From assembly GCA_038243635.1 (NCBI GenBank), contig JBBSQW010000005.1, positions 62,001 to 126,000 on the forward strand: a stretch of DNA of 64,000 nt, written 5' to 3'. The notes under the pieces were generated by a model that made no database searches, was not told the DNA's origin, and saw only the letters and a list, made by a program, of their open reading frames with translations. A program made the translations under genes and the position numbers. The DNA is from Pseudopedobacter sp038243635 (GTDB lineage Bacteria; Bacteroidota; Bacteroidia; Sphingobacteriales; Sphingobacteriaceae). How positions within the stretch are numbered: the stretch's first letter is position 1; each line of letters begins with the position of its first letter. This document shows, one piece after another, positions 33,185 through 42,423 of this stretch.

Positions 33185-33964
33185 TTATTTTGGTTCGTGA
33201 GGTGTATTTTTTAAGGTAACTGGTTTTGGTGTTGCCTTCATTTTTAAGTTTAAGAACTCTACCAAAACAGAGAAAGCCATCGCAAAATAAATATATCCCT
33301 TAGGGATGTGTTGCTCAAATCCTTCTGCTAATAACGAAACACCAATTAGCAATAAAAAGGATAAAGCCAACATTTTAACGGTTGGGTGGTTGTTTACAAA
33401 ATCAGAAATTGCTTTTGCAGAAAACATCATTACAATAACAGCAATAATTACCGCAGCAATCATCACTTCGATGTGATCTGCCATACCCACGGCTGTAATT
33501 ACTGAGTCTAATGAGAAAACAACATCAAGCAGTAAAATTTGAACAATTACGCCTGAAAAAGAAAAAACCTTTTTAACGGTTGTTTCATGTTCTTCACCCT
33601 CTAATTTATCGTGAATTTCAACAGTGCTTTTGTAAATCAAAAACAAACCACCGATAATTAATATTAGGTCTCTACCGCTTATGGAAAGTTTTTCTAACAG
33701 TTCTTTACTTTGCAGTCCAAACCAATCTCCGGCATTAAACAGTGGAGCAGTTAGTGTCATAATCCAACTGATGGATAAAAGCAAAAGCACTCTAGTAATC
33801 ATGGCTAACGCCAAACCAACATTACGGGCTTTCCCTTGTTGTTCTAAAGGCAGTTTGCCCGATAGTATTGAGATAAAAACAATATTATCAATCCCTAAAA
33901 CGATTTCTAATACTGTTAGTGTTAAAAGTGAGACCCATGCCTCCGGGCTGTTAAGCAATTCCAT
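33185..33964 (-). CDS. TerC-family integral membrane protein
   Basis: A 259-residue inner-membrane protein with seven or so hydrophobic segments and the TerC signatures LEIVLGIDNIVFISIL near the N terminus and LLDVVFSLDSVITAVGM in the middle, each with the conserved intramembrane Asp. TerC proteins are linked to metal (often Mn2+) export and tellurite resistance; no ter operon is present, so a housekeeping metal role is more likely. Convergent with topoisomerase IB with a 1-base gap. Confidence 0.9.
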   Translation of the reverse strand: MELLNSPEAWVSLLTLTVLEIVLGIDNIVFISILSGKLPLEQQGKARNVGLALAMITRVLLLLSISWIMTLTAPLFNAGDWFGLQSKELLEKLSISGRDLILIIGGLFLIYKSTVEIHDKLEGEEHETTVKKVFSFSGVIVQILLLDVVFSLDSVITAVGMADHIEVMIAAVIIAVIVMMFSAKAISDFVNNHPTVKMLALSFLLLIGVSLLAEGFEQHIPKGYIYFAMAFSVLVEFLNLKMKATPKPVTLKNTPHEPK

Positions 33965-34014
33965 ACGAGCTAAAAAAATTTCCTAAAAATATGTATAAAG
34001 GAATGCTACTTAAG

Positions 34015-34959
34015 TCATTTTAAAATAATCTTTGTGGCTCCGTAACCGAATTTTTCTTTTTGAGCATCCATAAATGTTTTTACCTGTGGATTTTTACTGA
34101 TTGATTTATGAATTTCATGCTGTAACGTTCCATTGCCAGCGCCATGGATAAATACAATGCTTTCAAATTTATGCACAATTGCCGCTTCCAGGTTTTTTTG
34201 AAAATGATCCATCTGGATATCCATTATTTCCTTTTTGCTTAAAAAGACATGATCATCACGCAGTTTTTCTATGTGTAAATCAATCTCTTTGGCAGGTTTT
34301 TGCAAAATTGCTTTTTCTTCCGAAGGTTTAAAAAAGCTTTCTTTTATTTTTTGAGCATCTAAAACCAATATCGGTTCGTCCATTCTAAATAACCAACCGT
34401 TTGATTTGATAATGGTAATTTGTTGTTTGCTGCCAGCAAAGTCTTTTGATTTAAATTTAATACTAAACGCTAACGGTTTAACCGGAGCCTTGTTTGTAGC
34501 GGTATAATAAAGTACTTGAAAATTTAGAGTTGGCCATAAATCCAATTCGGGCAAGGCAGCACTAAAGACTTTTACTGATTTTTCGCTAGCAAGCTCTCCA
34601 AAAAAAACGCCTTTATAAATATCTTTAGTTAGGGTTTTTAAGCCGACCATCAATTGGTATGAAGTTTGGTTTACCACATAAAAATGCACTACGGAACCTT
34701 TGTTTGCATCCGGAACGCCGGCTAGGAAAATACCTTTCTCTACAAAATTCTCAACATCTAATCTTTCGTCGGTTGCTTGCTGCTTTGTTTCTGGGTTTGA
34801 TGAATGTCCGTGTACGCGAGTAATATTTGTAATCATCACCGGAATTTCAAAATCATCATCACCGGTAACGCCTACCATATCATCGTTGATTATTTTGGTG
34901 ATGTAACCTTCTCTTCGCTCGTCAACAAAGCGTACAAACTCTCCTAATTGGTATTTCAT
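34015..34959 (-). CDS. DUF2027 and Smr-domain protein
   Basis: This 314-residue soluble protein has an N-terminal SH3-like stretch (MKYQLGEFVRFVDERREGYITKI), a central DUF2027 beta domain (about 70-200) and a C-terminal Smr domain (about 230-314) with an LH element (EIDLHIEKL) and the HGAGNGTL loop at 272-279. Smr domains are nuclease-like; several act on RNA or branched DNA. It is not a MutS fragment, since the N-terminal part is unrelated. A 16-bp palindrome lies upstream. Confidence 0.88.
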   Translation of the reverse strand: MKYQLGEFVRFVDERREGYITKIINDDMVGVTGDDDFEIPVMITNITRVHGHSSNPETKQQATDERLDVENFVEKGIFLAGVPDANKGSVVHFYVVNQTSYQLMVGLKTLTKDIYKGVFFGELASEKSVKVFSAALPELDLWPTLNFQVLYYTATNKAPVKPLAFSIKFKSKDFAGSKQQITIIKSNGWLFRMDEPILVLDAQKIKESFFKPSEEKAILQKPAKEIDLHIEKLRDDHVFLSKKEIMDIQMDHFQKNLEAAIVHKFESIVFIHGAGNGTLQHEIHKSISKNPQVKTFMDAQKEKFGYGATKIILK

Positions 34960-34972
34960 TTTATAAATTTAA

Positions 34973-34988
34973 GCTGTTTTAAAACAGC
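34973..34988. promoter_or_regulatory. perfect 16-bp palindrome
   Basis: GCTGTTTTAAAACAGC lies between the Gfo/Idh stop and the Smr gene start on the minus strand. It could be a regulator site or a weak hairpin after the oxidoreductase gene; no T run follows. Confidence 0.4.
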
Positions 34989-35010
34989 ATCCTAAAACAT
35001 ATTTGTGATC

Positions 35011-36024
35011 TTACTTCTGTAAAATAGATAGCTGACCTAAAATGTCGTTTTGTTTAATATAGTATTCGCCATCGTTTCTAATGGCATTGTAAATCTCATC
35101 AAACAGTAATAGGTATTTTCCGTTCTCTAATGGAACATCCTCTTCTAGTACTTCTCCTTTTTCATTAAAAGTATAAAGTTTACCTTCATCGCCAGGTTTT
35201 TCTTTTCCGTAAAGAGCATCGTTGGGTTTCATGCCCGCTAATAGTTGTTGTTCTTGTACATCCGTTCGGTTTTTAGTAAGCGTTCCATCAATCCCATAAA
35301 AAACATAAGCAGGCTGCTGCTTAACTACCAACATATTTGTAGTTACAAATACGTTTAAACCATTATTGTATTTAAGATGCGCATAGGCAACATCATCAAC
35401 TTCGGTATTGGCCCTATGTTTTCCGTAAGTTTTATGAAATTCTGATGGGATACCAAAAAGCGCAATGGCTTGATCAATCATATGCGCACCTAAATCGTAA
35501 AAAATTCCTGCACCAGGGATTGGCTCCTCTTTAAAAGTTTTTTCGCTAATTTCGTTCCGGTACCTGTCGAAACGGAGGTGTGCTTCTGTAATTTTCCCTA
35601 ACCTGCCAGACTTTATTACTTTCTGCACTGCTAAAAAATCACTATCGAACCTGCGGTTTTGATACGCTAACACTTTTAATCCTTTTCTAAAAGCTAAAGA
35701 GAAAAGCTCTTCGGCTTCTGTTTTCGTTACAGAGAAAGGTTTTTCTATCAAAACATTTTTGCCCGCATTTAAAGAAGCTTTAGCGTATTCGTAATGAGTA
35801 TAGTTTGGGGTATTTACTACAACCATTTCTAATTGTTCATTTGCCAATAATGCATCTATGCTGCGGTAAGTAATGATATTTGGGTAATCTGCTATTGCTT
35901 TATTTTTACTACGCTCTACTATAGCAACTAATTCAAAACCTTGATGAAGGTCAAAAAACGGAGCGTGGAAGATTTTTCCAGACATTCCGTATGACATAAT
36001 TCCAACTTTAATTTTATTCTCCAT
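35011..36024 (-). CDS. Gfo/Idh/MocA-family oxidoreductase
   Basis: A 337-residue NAD(P)-dependent oxidoreductase. The N-terminal Rossmann domain (about 1-120) has KVGIMSYGMSGKIFHAPFF and VNTPNYTHYEYAKASLNAGKNVLIEKP, the usual cofactor-edge motif with conserved EKP. The C-terminal half has GAGIFYDLGAHMIDQAIALFG, whose Asp and His are in the catalytic region. Substrate, probably a sugar derivative or inositol-like compound, is not predictable. Monocistronic by appearance. Confidence 0.88.
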   Translation of the reverse strand: MENKIKVGIMSYGMSGKIFHAPFFDLHQGFELVAIVERSKNKAIADYPNIITYRSIDALLANEQLEMVVVNTPNYTHYEYAKASLNAGKNVLIEKPFSVTKTEAEELFSLAFRKGLKVLAYQNRRFDSDFLAVQKVIKSGRLGKITEAHLRFDRYRNEISEKTFKEEPIPGAGIFYDLGAHMIDQAIALFGIPSEFHKTYGKHRANTEVDDVAYAHLKYNNGLNVFVTTNMLVVKQQPAYVFYGIDGTLTKNRTDVQEQQLLAGMKPNDALYGKEKPGDEGKLYTFNEKGEVLEEDVPLENGKYLLLFDEIYNAIRNDGEYYIKQNDILGQLSILQK

Positions 36025-36289
36025 TGCTTTAAAATTACGTTTTGTTGTTTTTGCTTTATTAATTTAAGCTTGCTAAACAAAAATACGATTAATTAAACCA
36101 GCATGCTTATACAAATCGTATTACGCACATGGGGAATCGGTTTAGTTAACGCTAAATTTTAACGCGGTCGACGCTGATTGCACATCCCGATAGGGCTAAG
36201 GGTAGAAAAATGCGGTTTGATCATACTACTAGCTAAGACGATAAAGCTAAATTGCTATTTCATATAAATTTATAACTATTAAAAGAATT

Positions 36290-36304
36290 ATAGTTTTTAG
36301 CTAT
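36290..36304 (+). promoter_or_regulatory. OxyR-like dimer site upstream of the peroxiredoxin gene
   Basis: ATAGTTTTTAGCTAT fits the classical OxyR element ATAGnTnnnAnCTAT at all ten specified positions. Its centre is 51 bases upstream of the -7 element. A partial second element (CTAT at 36276-36279) lies upstream but with 10 rather than 7 bases between. Confidence 0.55.
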
Positions 36305-36347
36305 GAGCTTATCAAAACATAAGATGCGAAAGCATGTGTTTAAGCTG

Positions 36348-36355
36348 TATATTTG
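36348..36355 (+). promoter_or_regulatory. -7 element of the peroxiredoxin gene
   Basis: TATATTTG matches TAnnTTTG 39 bases before the ATG at 36395. No convincing -33 TTG is seen, as expected for an activator-dependent promoter. Confidence 0.55.
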
Positions 36356-36394
36356 TATCACAATATTCAAGTAAAACATTAAAAAAATAAGATT

Positions 36395-36952
36395 ATGATT
36401 GGTATAGGAGAAAAATTCCCAGAGTTCAATAAAACATCTGTGGTAAGTTTAGAAAAAGGTAAAGAGTTCGAAAACATTTCATCAGATTCTTTTATTAATG
36501 ATGATAACCGTTGGACAGTTATGTTTTGGTGGCCTAAGGATTTTACTTTTGTTTGCCCAACAGAAATCGCAGAATTTAACAATAACTACAGCGAATTTAG
36601 GGACAGAGATACTACATTAATTGGTGCTTCTACAGATTCTGAATTTGTTCATTTAGCTTGGAGAAACAACCACGATGATTTAAGAGGTTTAAAATTCCCA
36701 ATGTTAGCTGATACTTCTAAATCATTAGCAGAAGACTTAGGTATTTTAGTAGCTGAAGAAAAAGTAGCTTACAGAGCAACTTTTATTATCGATCCACAAG
36801 GCGTTATCCGTTGGGTTTGTGTAAACGACCTTAACGTAGGTAGAAACGTGAAAGAAGTTTTACGTGTACTAGATGGTTTACAAACAGATGAGCTTTGCCC
36901 ATGTAACTGGGAAAAAGGAGAAGAAACTTTAACTGCAGCTTTAGAAGCTTAA
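36395..36952 (+). CDS. 2-Cys peroxiredoxin (AhpC/TSA family)
   Basis: This 185-residue thiol peroxidase reduces H2O2 and organic hydroperoxides. The peroxidatic cysteine is Cys54 in DFTFVCPTEI, and the C-terminal DELCPCNW holds the resolving cysteine candidates Cys168 and Cys170. VAYRATFIIDPQGVIRWV is the usual central strand. The gene follows an OxyR-like site and a consensus promoter, and an AhpD-like protein gene follows. A decayed paralogue exists at 7741-8153. The family includes AhpC, but no ahpF is visible here, so the reductant is not known. Confidence 0.93.
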   Translation: MIGIGEKFPEFNKTSVVSLEKGKEFENISSDSFINDDNRWTVMFWWPKDFTFVCPTEIAEFNNNYSEFRDRDTTLIGASTDSEFVHLAWRNNHDDLRGLKFPMLADTSKSLAEDLGILVAEEKVAYRATFIIDPQGVIRWVCVNDLNVGRNVKEVLRVLDGLQTDELCPCNWEKGEETLTAALEA

Positions 36953-36959
36953 AAAATAT

Positions 36960-36995
36960 AAACCCTTTGTTTTTTTTAAGCAAGGGGTTTTTTGT
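36960..36995 (+). terminator. terminator or attenuator between peroxiredoxin and AhpD-like genes
   Basis: AAACCCTTTG (36960-36969) pairs with CAAGGGGTTT (36981-36990), with one U.G wobble and an 11-base T-rich loop, then a T run. Partial read-through would give lower expression of the second gene. Confidence 0.7.
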
Positions 36996-37033
36996 TGAAT
37001 CAACATTTTTATAAACAATTGATAATCAATCCC

Positions 37034-37609
37034 ATGAATATTTCAGAAACTACACAAGAAGTGTTAGCCATATTTGGTGAGAGCACCATCAACAATAAAG
37101 CGTTAGAACTTTTAAACGCTACGGACTATAAGTATTTACGTGATTTAAAATTGAATTTCAACAGTACCTTAACTTCTGAGCATTTATCAGAAAAAGAATG
37201 TGCTTTGTTAGGTTTGAGCGTGGCCGCTAATAACCAGAATGCAATCTTAATTGAATTTTACAAAAACTACGCATTAAAGTTTGAAGCTACAGAAGACGAA
37301 TTAGCAGAAGCTGTATCATGCGCTTCTTTGCTAGCTTCAAATAATGTTTTTTACAGATTCCGTCACTTTACGCAAAAAGAAAAGTACACACAAATACCAG
37401 CTCGTATTAGAATGCAGCTAATGATGAAGCCAACTTCAAAAGAATTTTTTGAATTGTTGAGCTTAGCCATTTCGGCAGTTAACGGTTGTGAAATGTGCGT
37501 AAATGCTCACGAAGATTCCTTAATTAAAATGGGCAGCAAAGAAGAGCGGATTTTTGATGCGGTTAGAATTGCTTCTATCGTTACTGCAACAGGCAAAATA
37601 ATATATTGA
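37034..37609 (+). CDS. AhpD-like carboxymuconolactone decarboxylase-family protein
   Basis: This 191-residue alpha-helical protein has the AhpD active-site pattern in NGCEMCVNAHE: Cys152, Cys155 and His159, with the preceding AISAVN helix. AhpD-type proteins are thiol-disulfide reductants or peroxidases that support AhpC, which matches the peroxiredoxin directly upstream. The ATG at 37034 is preferred over one at 36992, because the earlier 14 residues overlap the terminator tail and are not conserved-looking. Confidence 0.88.
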   Translation: MNISETTQEVLAIFGESTINNKALELLNATDYKYLRDLKLNFNSTLTSEHLSEKECALLGLSVAANNQNAILIEFYKNYALKFEATEDELAEAVSCASLLASNNVFYRFRHFTQKEKYTQIPARIRMQLMMKPTSKEFFELLSLAISAVNGCEMCVNAHEDSLIKMGSKEERIFDAVRIASIVTATGKIIY

Positions 37610-37815
37610 TAAATAACAACTAAAAATTAATTTTAGCAATAAAAAAACCTTATTAATTGGTTAATACTTGCAACTATTAAAATTAATATGAAATATTTCG
37701 CTTAAAAATTTGCTTTTAAACTTTAAAAATCCTTAAATTAGAGGTAAGGTTAATCACACCTAAAAGTATATCATCAATTTTCTTTTAGGATTTTATAGAT
37801 TTTAATTGTTAGTTA

Positions 37816-37845
37816 CAAAGCCACTTTATTATTAAAGTGGCTTTG
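37816..37845 (-). terminator. terminator of the efflux operon
   Basis: CAAAGCCACTTTA (37816-37828) and TAAAGTGGCTTTG (37833-37845) form a perfect 13-bp stem with a 4-base loop, 5 bases past the emrB-type stop. Its T-rich tail is weak on the minus strand; a T-rich flank on the + strand suggests bidirectional use. Confidence 0.75.
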
Positions 37846-37849
37846 TTTG

Positions 37850-39397
37850 TTAATGAACATCGGTTGGTATGGCAACATTCTTTTTAAATTTTTGTAATAG
37901 CAATAACGGTATGGAAAACAGCATGATGTAACCAACCAACCAGTAAGCATCGGTGTAGGTTAATAGGGTTGCTTGTCGAGTTACCATTCCTTCAATCGCT
38001 TTTGTGGCCGCATGTTGTGCATCCAAAAACGTATATCCTTTGGAAACAAAGTTCTGGGTAATCGCATGCATTTTATCAGTAAAAGCAGTATTGTATTCAT
38101 TTATGTTACTTAGCAAGCTACTACGGTGTACACCACTTCTAATGTGCAAAAATGTAGTTAAGGCTGCAATTCCGAAAGAACCACCCAATTGCCTGCCCAT
38201 ATTGTTTAAACCTGTTCCCTGTCCAATCTCTTTTCCACGTAAATCTTGAATGGCCAAAGTAGTTAAAGGCACAAATAAAAAGGCCATTCCAACTCCTCTA
38301 AAAATTAAAGGCCAAAAGAAATCGCCTGTGCCCGAAGAAAGGGTTGAGTTGCTCAGCATCAGCGAAAAAACAAAGAATAAAAACATCCCAAAACCCGCCA
38401 TGAGTTGTGCTGGCACTCCTTTTTTTAACATAATACCAATAAAAGGCATTAATATAATTGTAGCAATACCGCCGGGGAGTAATATTTCTCCAGTTTGCAG
38501 GGGAGAAAATCCGAGCAGGTTCTGACAAAAAATCGGAAAGATAAACACTGACCCATACAAGCCAAATCCCAGAATAAAACTAAAAAACATCCCGACAGAA
38601 AAACTCCGCTTCTTTAATATGTCGAGATTCACAATCGGGTATTCTGTTGTTTTCTCTCGCCAAATAAATAGTAGAAACCCAACAACTGAAACAACGCCCA
38701 ATATCAAAATGTAAGGAGTCGCAAACCAATCTTCGCTTTCGCCTTTTTCTAACACGGTTTGTAAGCTTCCTACCGTTAAGGCCAATAACACAATTCCCCA
38801 CCAGTCAACCGGTCGGCCTTTTGCAGTTTTTGGTGTTTCTTTAATGACCATGTAAGTAGCAAACGCAGCTAAAATGCCTACAGGAATATTTACGTAAAAT
38901 ATCCATGGCCAAGAGAAATGCTCGGTAATGTAACCACCAATAGTTGGACCTAAGGTTGGCCCAACCACAGCGCCTAAACCAAACATGGCTGTCGCCGTAC
39001 CCACTTCTTCAGGTGGCCAAGTTTCTAACAAAATTGCTTGCCCAGTAGAAATTAATCCGCCACCGGCTAAACCTTGCAAAATCCGGAACATGATGAGCTC
39101 ATTTAAAGTTGTGGCATTTCCACATAGAAATGAAGCAATGGTAAAAATAATGATGGACGTTAAAAAGTAGTTTTTGCGGCCGAAGGTTTCGCCCAGCCAG
39201 CCAGACATGGGCAAAATAATTACGTTTGCCACCGCGTAACCAGTCGTAATCCAAGCGATATCTTCTAATGTTGCGCCCAAATTTCCCTGCATTTGGGGTA
39301 AAGAGACGTTAACAATGGTGGTATCTATTAATTCTAAAAGTGCGGCAACAATCACGGTAATGGTAATTACCCACTTTTTTACGCCAGTTTCTGCCAT
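37850..39397 (-). CDS. DHA2-family MFS drug efflux permease (EmrB/QacA type)
   Basis: This 515-residue inner-membrane antiporter has about 14 hydrophobic segments. Motif A-like GWLGETFGRKNYFL, DTTIVNVSLPQM in helix 1 and motif C GLGAVVGPTLGPTIGGYI identify the DHA2 (EmrB) group. It exports toxic hydrophobic compounds by proton antiport through the HlyD-type adaptor and TolC-like outer-membrane channel encoded upstream. It begins 1 base after the adaptor stop and is the last gene of the operon. Confidence 0.92.
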   Translation of the reverse strand: MAETGVKKWVITITVIVAALLELIDTTIVNVSLPQMQGNLGATLEDIAWITTGYAVANVIILPMSGWLGETFGRKNYFLTSIIIFTIASFLCGNATTLNELIMFRILQGLAGGGLISTGQAILLETWPPEEVGTATAMFGLGAVVGPTLGPTIGGYITEHFSWPWIFYVNIPVGILAAFATYMVIKETPKTAKGRPVDWWGIVLLALTVGSLQTVLEKGESEDWFATPYILILGVVSVVGFLLFIWREKTTEYPIVNLDILKKRSFSVGMFFSFILGFGLYGSVFIFPIFCQNLLGFSPLQTGEILLPGGIATIILMPFIGIMLKKGVPAQLMAGFGMFLFFVFSLMLSNSTLSSGTGDFFWPLIFRGVGMAFLFVPLTTLAIQDLRGKEIGQGTGLNNMGRQLGGSFGIAALTTFLHIRSGVHRSSLLSNINEYNTAFTDKMHAITQNFVSKGYTFLDAQHAATKAIEGMVTRQATLLTYTDAYWLVGYIMLFSIPLLLLQKFKKNVAIPTDVH

Positions 39398-39398
39398 T

Positions 39399-40442
39399 TT
39401 AATCTGTTATATGTACCGAAACTTTAACACTCATTCCGGGGCGTAGCTTCGATAGAATTTCATTTTTTTCTAGTTTTATTTTTACAGGAACACGTTGAAT
39501 TACTTTTACGTAATTTCCTGTTGCATTATCTGGCGGCAGGAGTGAGAATTTAGCGCCAGTAGCGGGAGCAAAATTATAGATATGTCCTTTAAGTTCAGCT
39601 TTTGGGAAAGCATCAATCTCCACATCAACTAATTGGCCTTTCTTTAGTTTTTCTAGTTGAGTTTCCTTAAAGTTGGCCTTAACGTAAAGACTATTATCAT
39701 TTACGACTGCAAACAACGATTGCCCAGGCTGTATCAATTGTCCTATTTGGATATTTTTATTAGATACAATGCCAGACGTTGGCGCTTCAATTTTTGTATA
39801 GGAGAGTATTAATTTAGCGAAATCTATATCAGCAATGCGTGAGCTAATATTGGAGTTTGCAGCAGAAACCTGAGATTGACTGGTATTTACCTGTTTTTTT
39901 ACTGCTTCATACTGCGTTTTTGATGCTCGCAAACTTGCATCCGCTGCATCTTTGTCTGCTTTAGCCTGATCAAATTGTTGCTGCGTAACCGAGCCGTCTT
40001 TAACCAAGTTCTGGTAACGGACGAAATCTTTATTTGCTTTGTTTGCTTTTGCTTCGGCAATTTCTACGTTTGCTTTTGCCGTACCAATACCGGCAGCAGT
40101 AGAGCTCACCATAGATTCGCTCACATTTACATTGGCCAAAGCAGATGTTTTGCCAGCTTGAGCCTGTGCTAGTTTAACTTTAGACTCTCTATCGTCCAGT
40201 TTCACCAATAATTGGTGCGCATCTACATGTTGATTCTCTTCAAAATAGATTGAATCTACGTAGCCGCCGATTCTTGATACTACCGGGCTAATATCACCAT
40301 CAATCTGAGCGTCATCTGTGTCAACGTGTTTGCTAAAATAAATGTATTCCTTAACGCCAAAAATAGCGCCTATCAATATTAAAACACCTAATATAATGGG
40401 AATTACTTTCGCTGATTTTGATTTTGGTTTTTCTGTTTCCAT
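39399..40442 (-). CDS. HlyD-family periplasmic adaptor (EmrA type)
   Basis: A 347-residue membrane-fusion protein: a short cytoplasmic N terminus, one transmembrane segment (about 13-32), a lipoyl half (VDTDDAQIDGDISPVVSRIGGYVDSI), a long alpha-helical hairpin (about 85-205, heptad-like Ala/Lys/Gln-rich), a second lipoyl half and a beta-barrel (YVKANFKETQLEKLKKGQLVDVEID). It links the EmrB-type permease to the TolC-type channel. Gene spacing within the operon is 1-5 bases. Confidence 0.92.
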   Translation of the reverse strand: METEKPKSKSAKVIPIILGVLILIGAIFGVKEYIYFSKHVDTDDAQIDGDISPVVSRIGGYVDSIYFEENQHVDAHQLLVKLDDRESKVKLAQAQAGKTSALANVNVSESMVSSTAAGIGTAKANVEIAEAKANKANKDFVRYQNLVKDGSVTQQQFDQAKADKDAADASLRASKTQYEAVKKQVNTSQSQVSAANSNISSRIADIDFAKLILSYTKIEAPTSGIVSNKNIQIGQLIQPGQSLFAVVNDNSLYVKANFKETQLEKLKKGQLVDVEIDAFPKAELKGHIYNFAPATGAKFSLLPPDNATGNYVKVIQRVPVKIKLEKNEILSKLRPGMSVKVSVHITD

Positions 40443-40447
40443 GCTGT

Positions 40448-41788
40448 TTATAAACTAATTTTTTTGCCCGTAGATTTTAATAAATTGTAATAAGCTAGCT
40501 GCGCATCTGCTTTCGCCAGTTCTAAGTTGATTTTAGCTTGAAAAAGCTGTGTATTTGCATCCAACCTGTCCGTGAGTGGTGAAATATTGTTTTGATATTT
40601 TGATTGTACAATATTGTCGTTCTCGGTAGCTTGTTCAATTGCTAATTTTAGTAAGCTTATTTTTTTGATAGATTGTAAATAGTCTTGGTAGTTTCTGTTT
40701 ACTTCTGATTTAATTTGATCTGCAACCAAAGACTTGTTAATTTGAGTTCCTTGTTGTTTAATACTTACCTCGGCGACTTTGTTCTTAGTTGTCCAAAGAC
40801 TACCGATGTTCCAAGAGAGCGTTAAACCTAAAGTTACTGGGGTAAGAAACTCGTTTGCGCTGGGGATAAAGTTACCACTTGGATTTATGTAGTAAGCTCC
40901 AAAACCTGCACCTAAGGTTGGTAGTTGACCGGCTTTTATTGAAGCGATATTTTTCCCGAACACCTGTGATTGGTAATCAAACTGTTTAAGCTCTACCCGA
41001 TTTACTATTGCACTATCCAAGTAAGTACTTAACCCGTTTTCTGACTCAAACTCTGCTGGTAAAGCAACCGTTCGGATAGCAGTTTGGTCTGGCAAGCCTA
41101 ATAATAAGTCCAAATTATAATTTACAACGTTTCTGTTTTTATCCAGATCTAAATCGGTTAATTCAATATTTGATTTTTGTAACTGGATGCGCAATACTTC
41201 GTTTTTGGTAACGATACCTTGATCAAAAAAACGTTGTGTTTGGGTTAGTTGGGTGTTTAGCGATTTGATGTTTTGCGCAATAACGGTTTTGCTAGCGTCT
41301 AACTTGTATAAATTTAAATAAGCATTAATGATGGTAATGGCAATTTCATCTTCATCTTTAACAACATCTAAAACCGCTATCTTTTTTACCAGCCGAGCGC
41401 TTTCTTTCGCATACTTTAATTTGTTCCCTGCAAAAATCAATTCTTGTACAGATAGCGTTCCAATGTAAGCATCAGCACTTTTTGGCAATCTTACCGGGTC
41501 GCCAGGGCCTAATTGTAGCACATTATTTGGGATTTCGGCATGGTTGTAAATTCCGCTCGCTGTTGCTGAAGGTAAACTTTGATCTAAAACCTGTTGGTAA
41601 GCGGCTTCTGCTTGCGCTACTTTGTTTTGGCTTAACGTGATGGTTTTGCTGTTTGCTAAACCCAATGCAATTGCATCTTTTAAGCTTAAAGTTCTTGCTT
41701 CCTGTGCATAAGATAGAAAAGGTGAAAGCATTAATAAGCAGGCAAGCCAATTACTCAGCTTCTTTTGGTAAACGTATATGATATTCAT
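40448..41788 (-). CDS. TolC-family outer-membrane efflux protein
   Basis: A 446-residue outer-membrane channel with a signal peptide (about 1-29, ending SYAQ), then the repeated long helices of the OEP fold: LSLKDAIALGLANSKTITLSQNKVAQAEAAYQQ in the first half and its counterpart in the second half, including ISPLTDRLDANTQLFQAKINLELAKADAQLAYYNLL. It is the exit duct of the tripartite pump. Its start codon overlaps the tetR stop (ATGA, 4 bases), so regulator and pump are translationally coupled. Confidence 0.92.
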   Translation of the reverse strand: MNIIYVYQKKLSNWLACLLMLSPFLSYAQEARTLSLKDAIALGLANSKTITLSQNKVAQAEAAYQQVLDQSLPSATASGIYNHAEIPNNVLQLGPGDPVRLPKSADAYIGTLSVQELIFAGNKLKYAKESARLVKKIAVLDVVKDEDEIAITIINAYLNLYKLDASKTVIAQNIKSLNTQLTQTQRFFDQGIVTKNEVLRIQLQKSNIELTDLDLDKNRNVVNYNLDLLLGLPDQTAIRTVALPAEFESENGLSTYLDSAIVNRVELKQFDYQSQVFGKNIASIKAGQLPTLGAGFGAYYINPSGNFIPSANEFLTPVTLGLTLSWNIGSLWTTKNKVAEVSIKQQGTQINKSLVADQIKSEVNRNYQDYLQSIKKISLLKLAIEQATENDNIVQSKYQNNISPLTDRLDANTQLFQAKINLELAKADAQLAYYNLLKSTGKKISL

Positions 41789-42411
41789 GATTTAGTTAAA
41801 TACAATTTGAACATGGTTTTTAAATGGGTTTTTAAACGGATCATCATTTCATCACTCAGTAAATCGGTCTGATTTCCGGGACCGTTAAATAGCAAAGAAG
41901 CCATTGGGGAGGCATTAATTAAGTATATTTTGGTGCCAAACATTGAAGCGATTAGCATGTCAGAATCAACCTTAGCAAAACTGCCATTGCTAACACCACC
42001 ATCAATAATCTTTTTTATTTCGACCAAGTTTTTAGAAAGCAATTCGATAATTTGCTCATTAAGTTGACTACGAAGTGTTAAGCTCATTTCTATATACATG
42101 AGTTTTTGCACCGCTAAGTTTTCCTTCATGTTGTCCACGTAACCATCGATGAAGCGATCTAGTTTTTCAAAAGAAGAAATGTTATCGTTGTTGATATTTT
42201 GCAGACGCACTCTATTGGCTAGAATATGACTTTCTATAATTGCCATATATAAGCCTTCTTTACCACCAAAATAGTAGTTCAGCATAGCGATGTTTACTTC
42301 GGCTTTTTTAGCAATTAATCTGGTTGATGTAGCATCGAAACCTAACTCTGCAAAAAGCTCTTCGGCGATAAGGAGAATCTTGACTTTGGTATCTAGCTTT
42401 TCATCTGTCAT
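41785..42411 (-). CDS. TetR/AcrR-family repressor of the efflux operon
   Basis: This 208-residue regulator has an N-terminal TetR helix-turn-helix (about 8-55: ILLIAEELFAELGFDATSTRLIAKKAEVNIAMLNYYFGGKEGLY) and a ligand-binding C-terminal helical domain with DUF1956/CecR-like flavour. The ATG at 42411 is used; the in-frame extension begins at a GTG. It probably represses its own operon by binding the palindrome at 42424-42449, relieved by pump substrates. Confidence 0.9.
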   Translation of the reverse strand: MTDEKLDTKVKILLIAEELFAELGFDATSTRLIAKKAEVNIAMLNYYFGGKEGLYMAIIESHILANRVRLQNINNDNISSFEKLDRFIDGYVDNMKENLAVQKLMYIEMSLTLRSQLNEQIIELLSKNLVEIKKIIDGGVSNGSFAKVDSDMLIASMFGTKIYLINASPMASLLFNGPGNQTDLLSDEMMIRLKTHLKTMFKLYLTKS

Positions 42412-42423
42412 AACAGCCACAAA

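Noticed and set aside
33185..33964. Tellurite-resistance island around terC
   Set aside because: No terA, B, D, E or Z genes are nearby; an isolated TerC is common in ordinary genomes.
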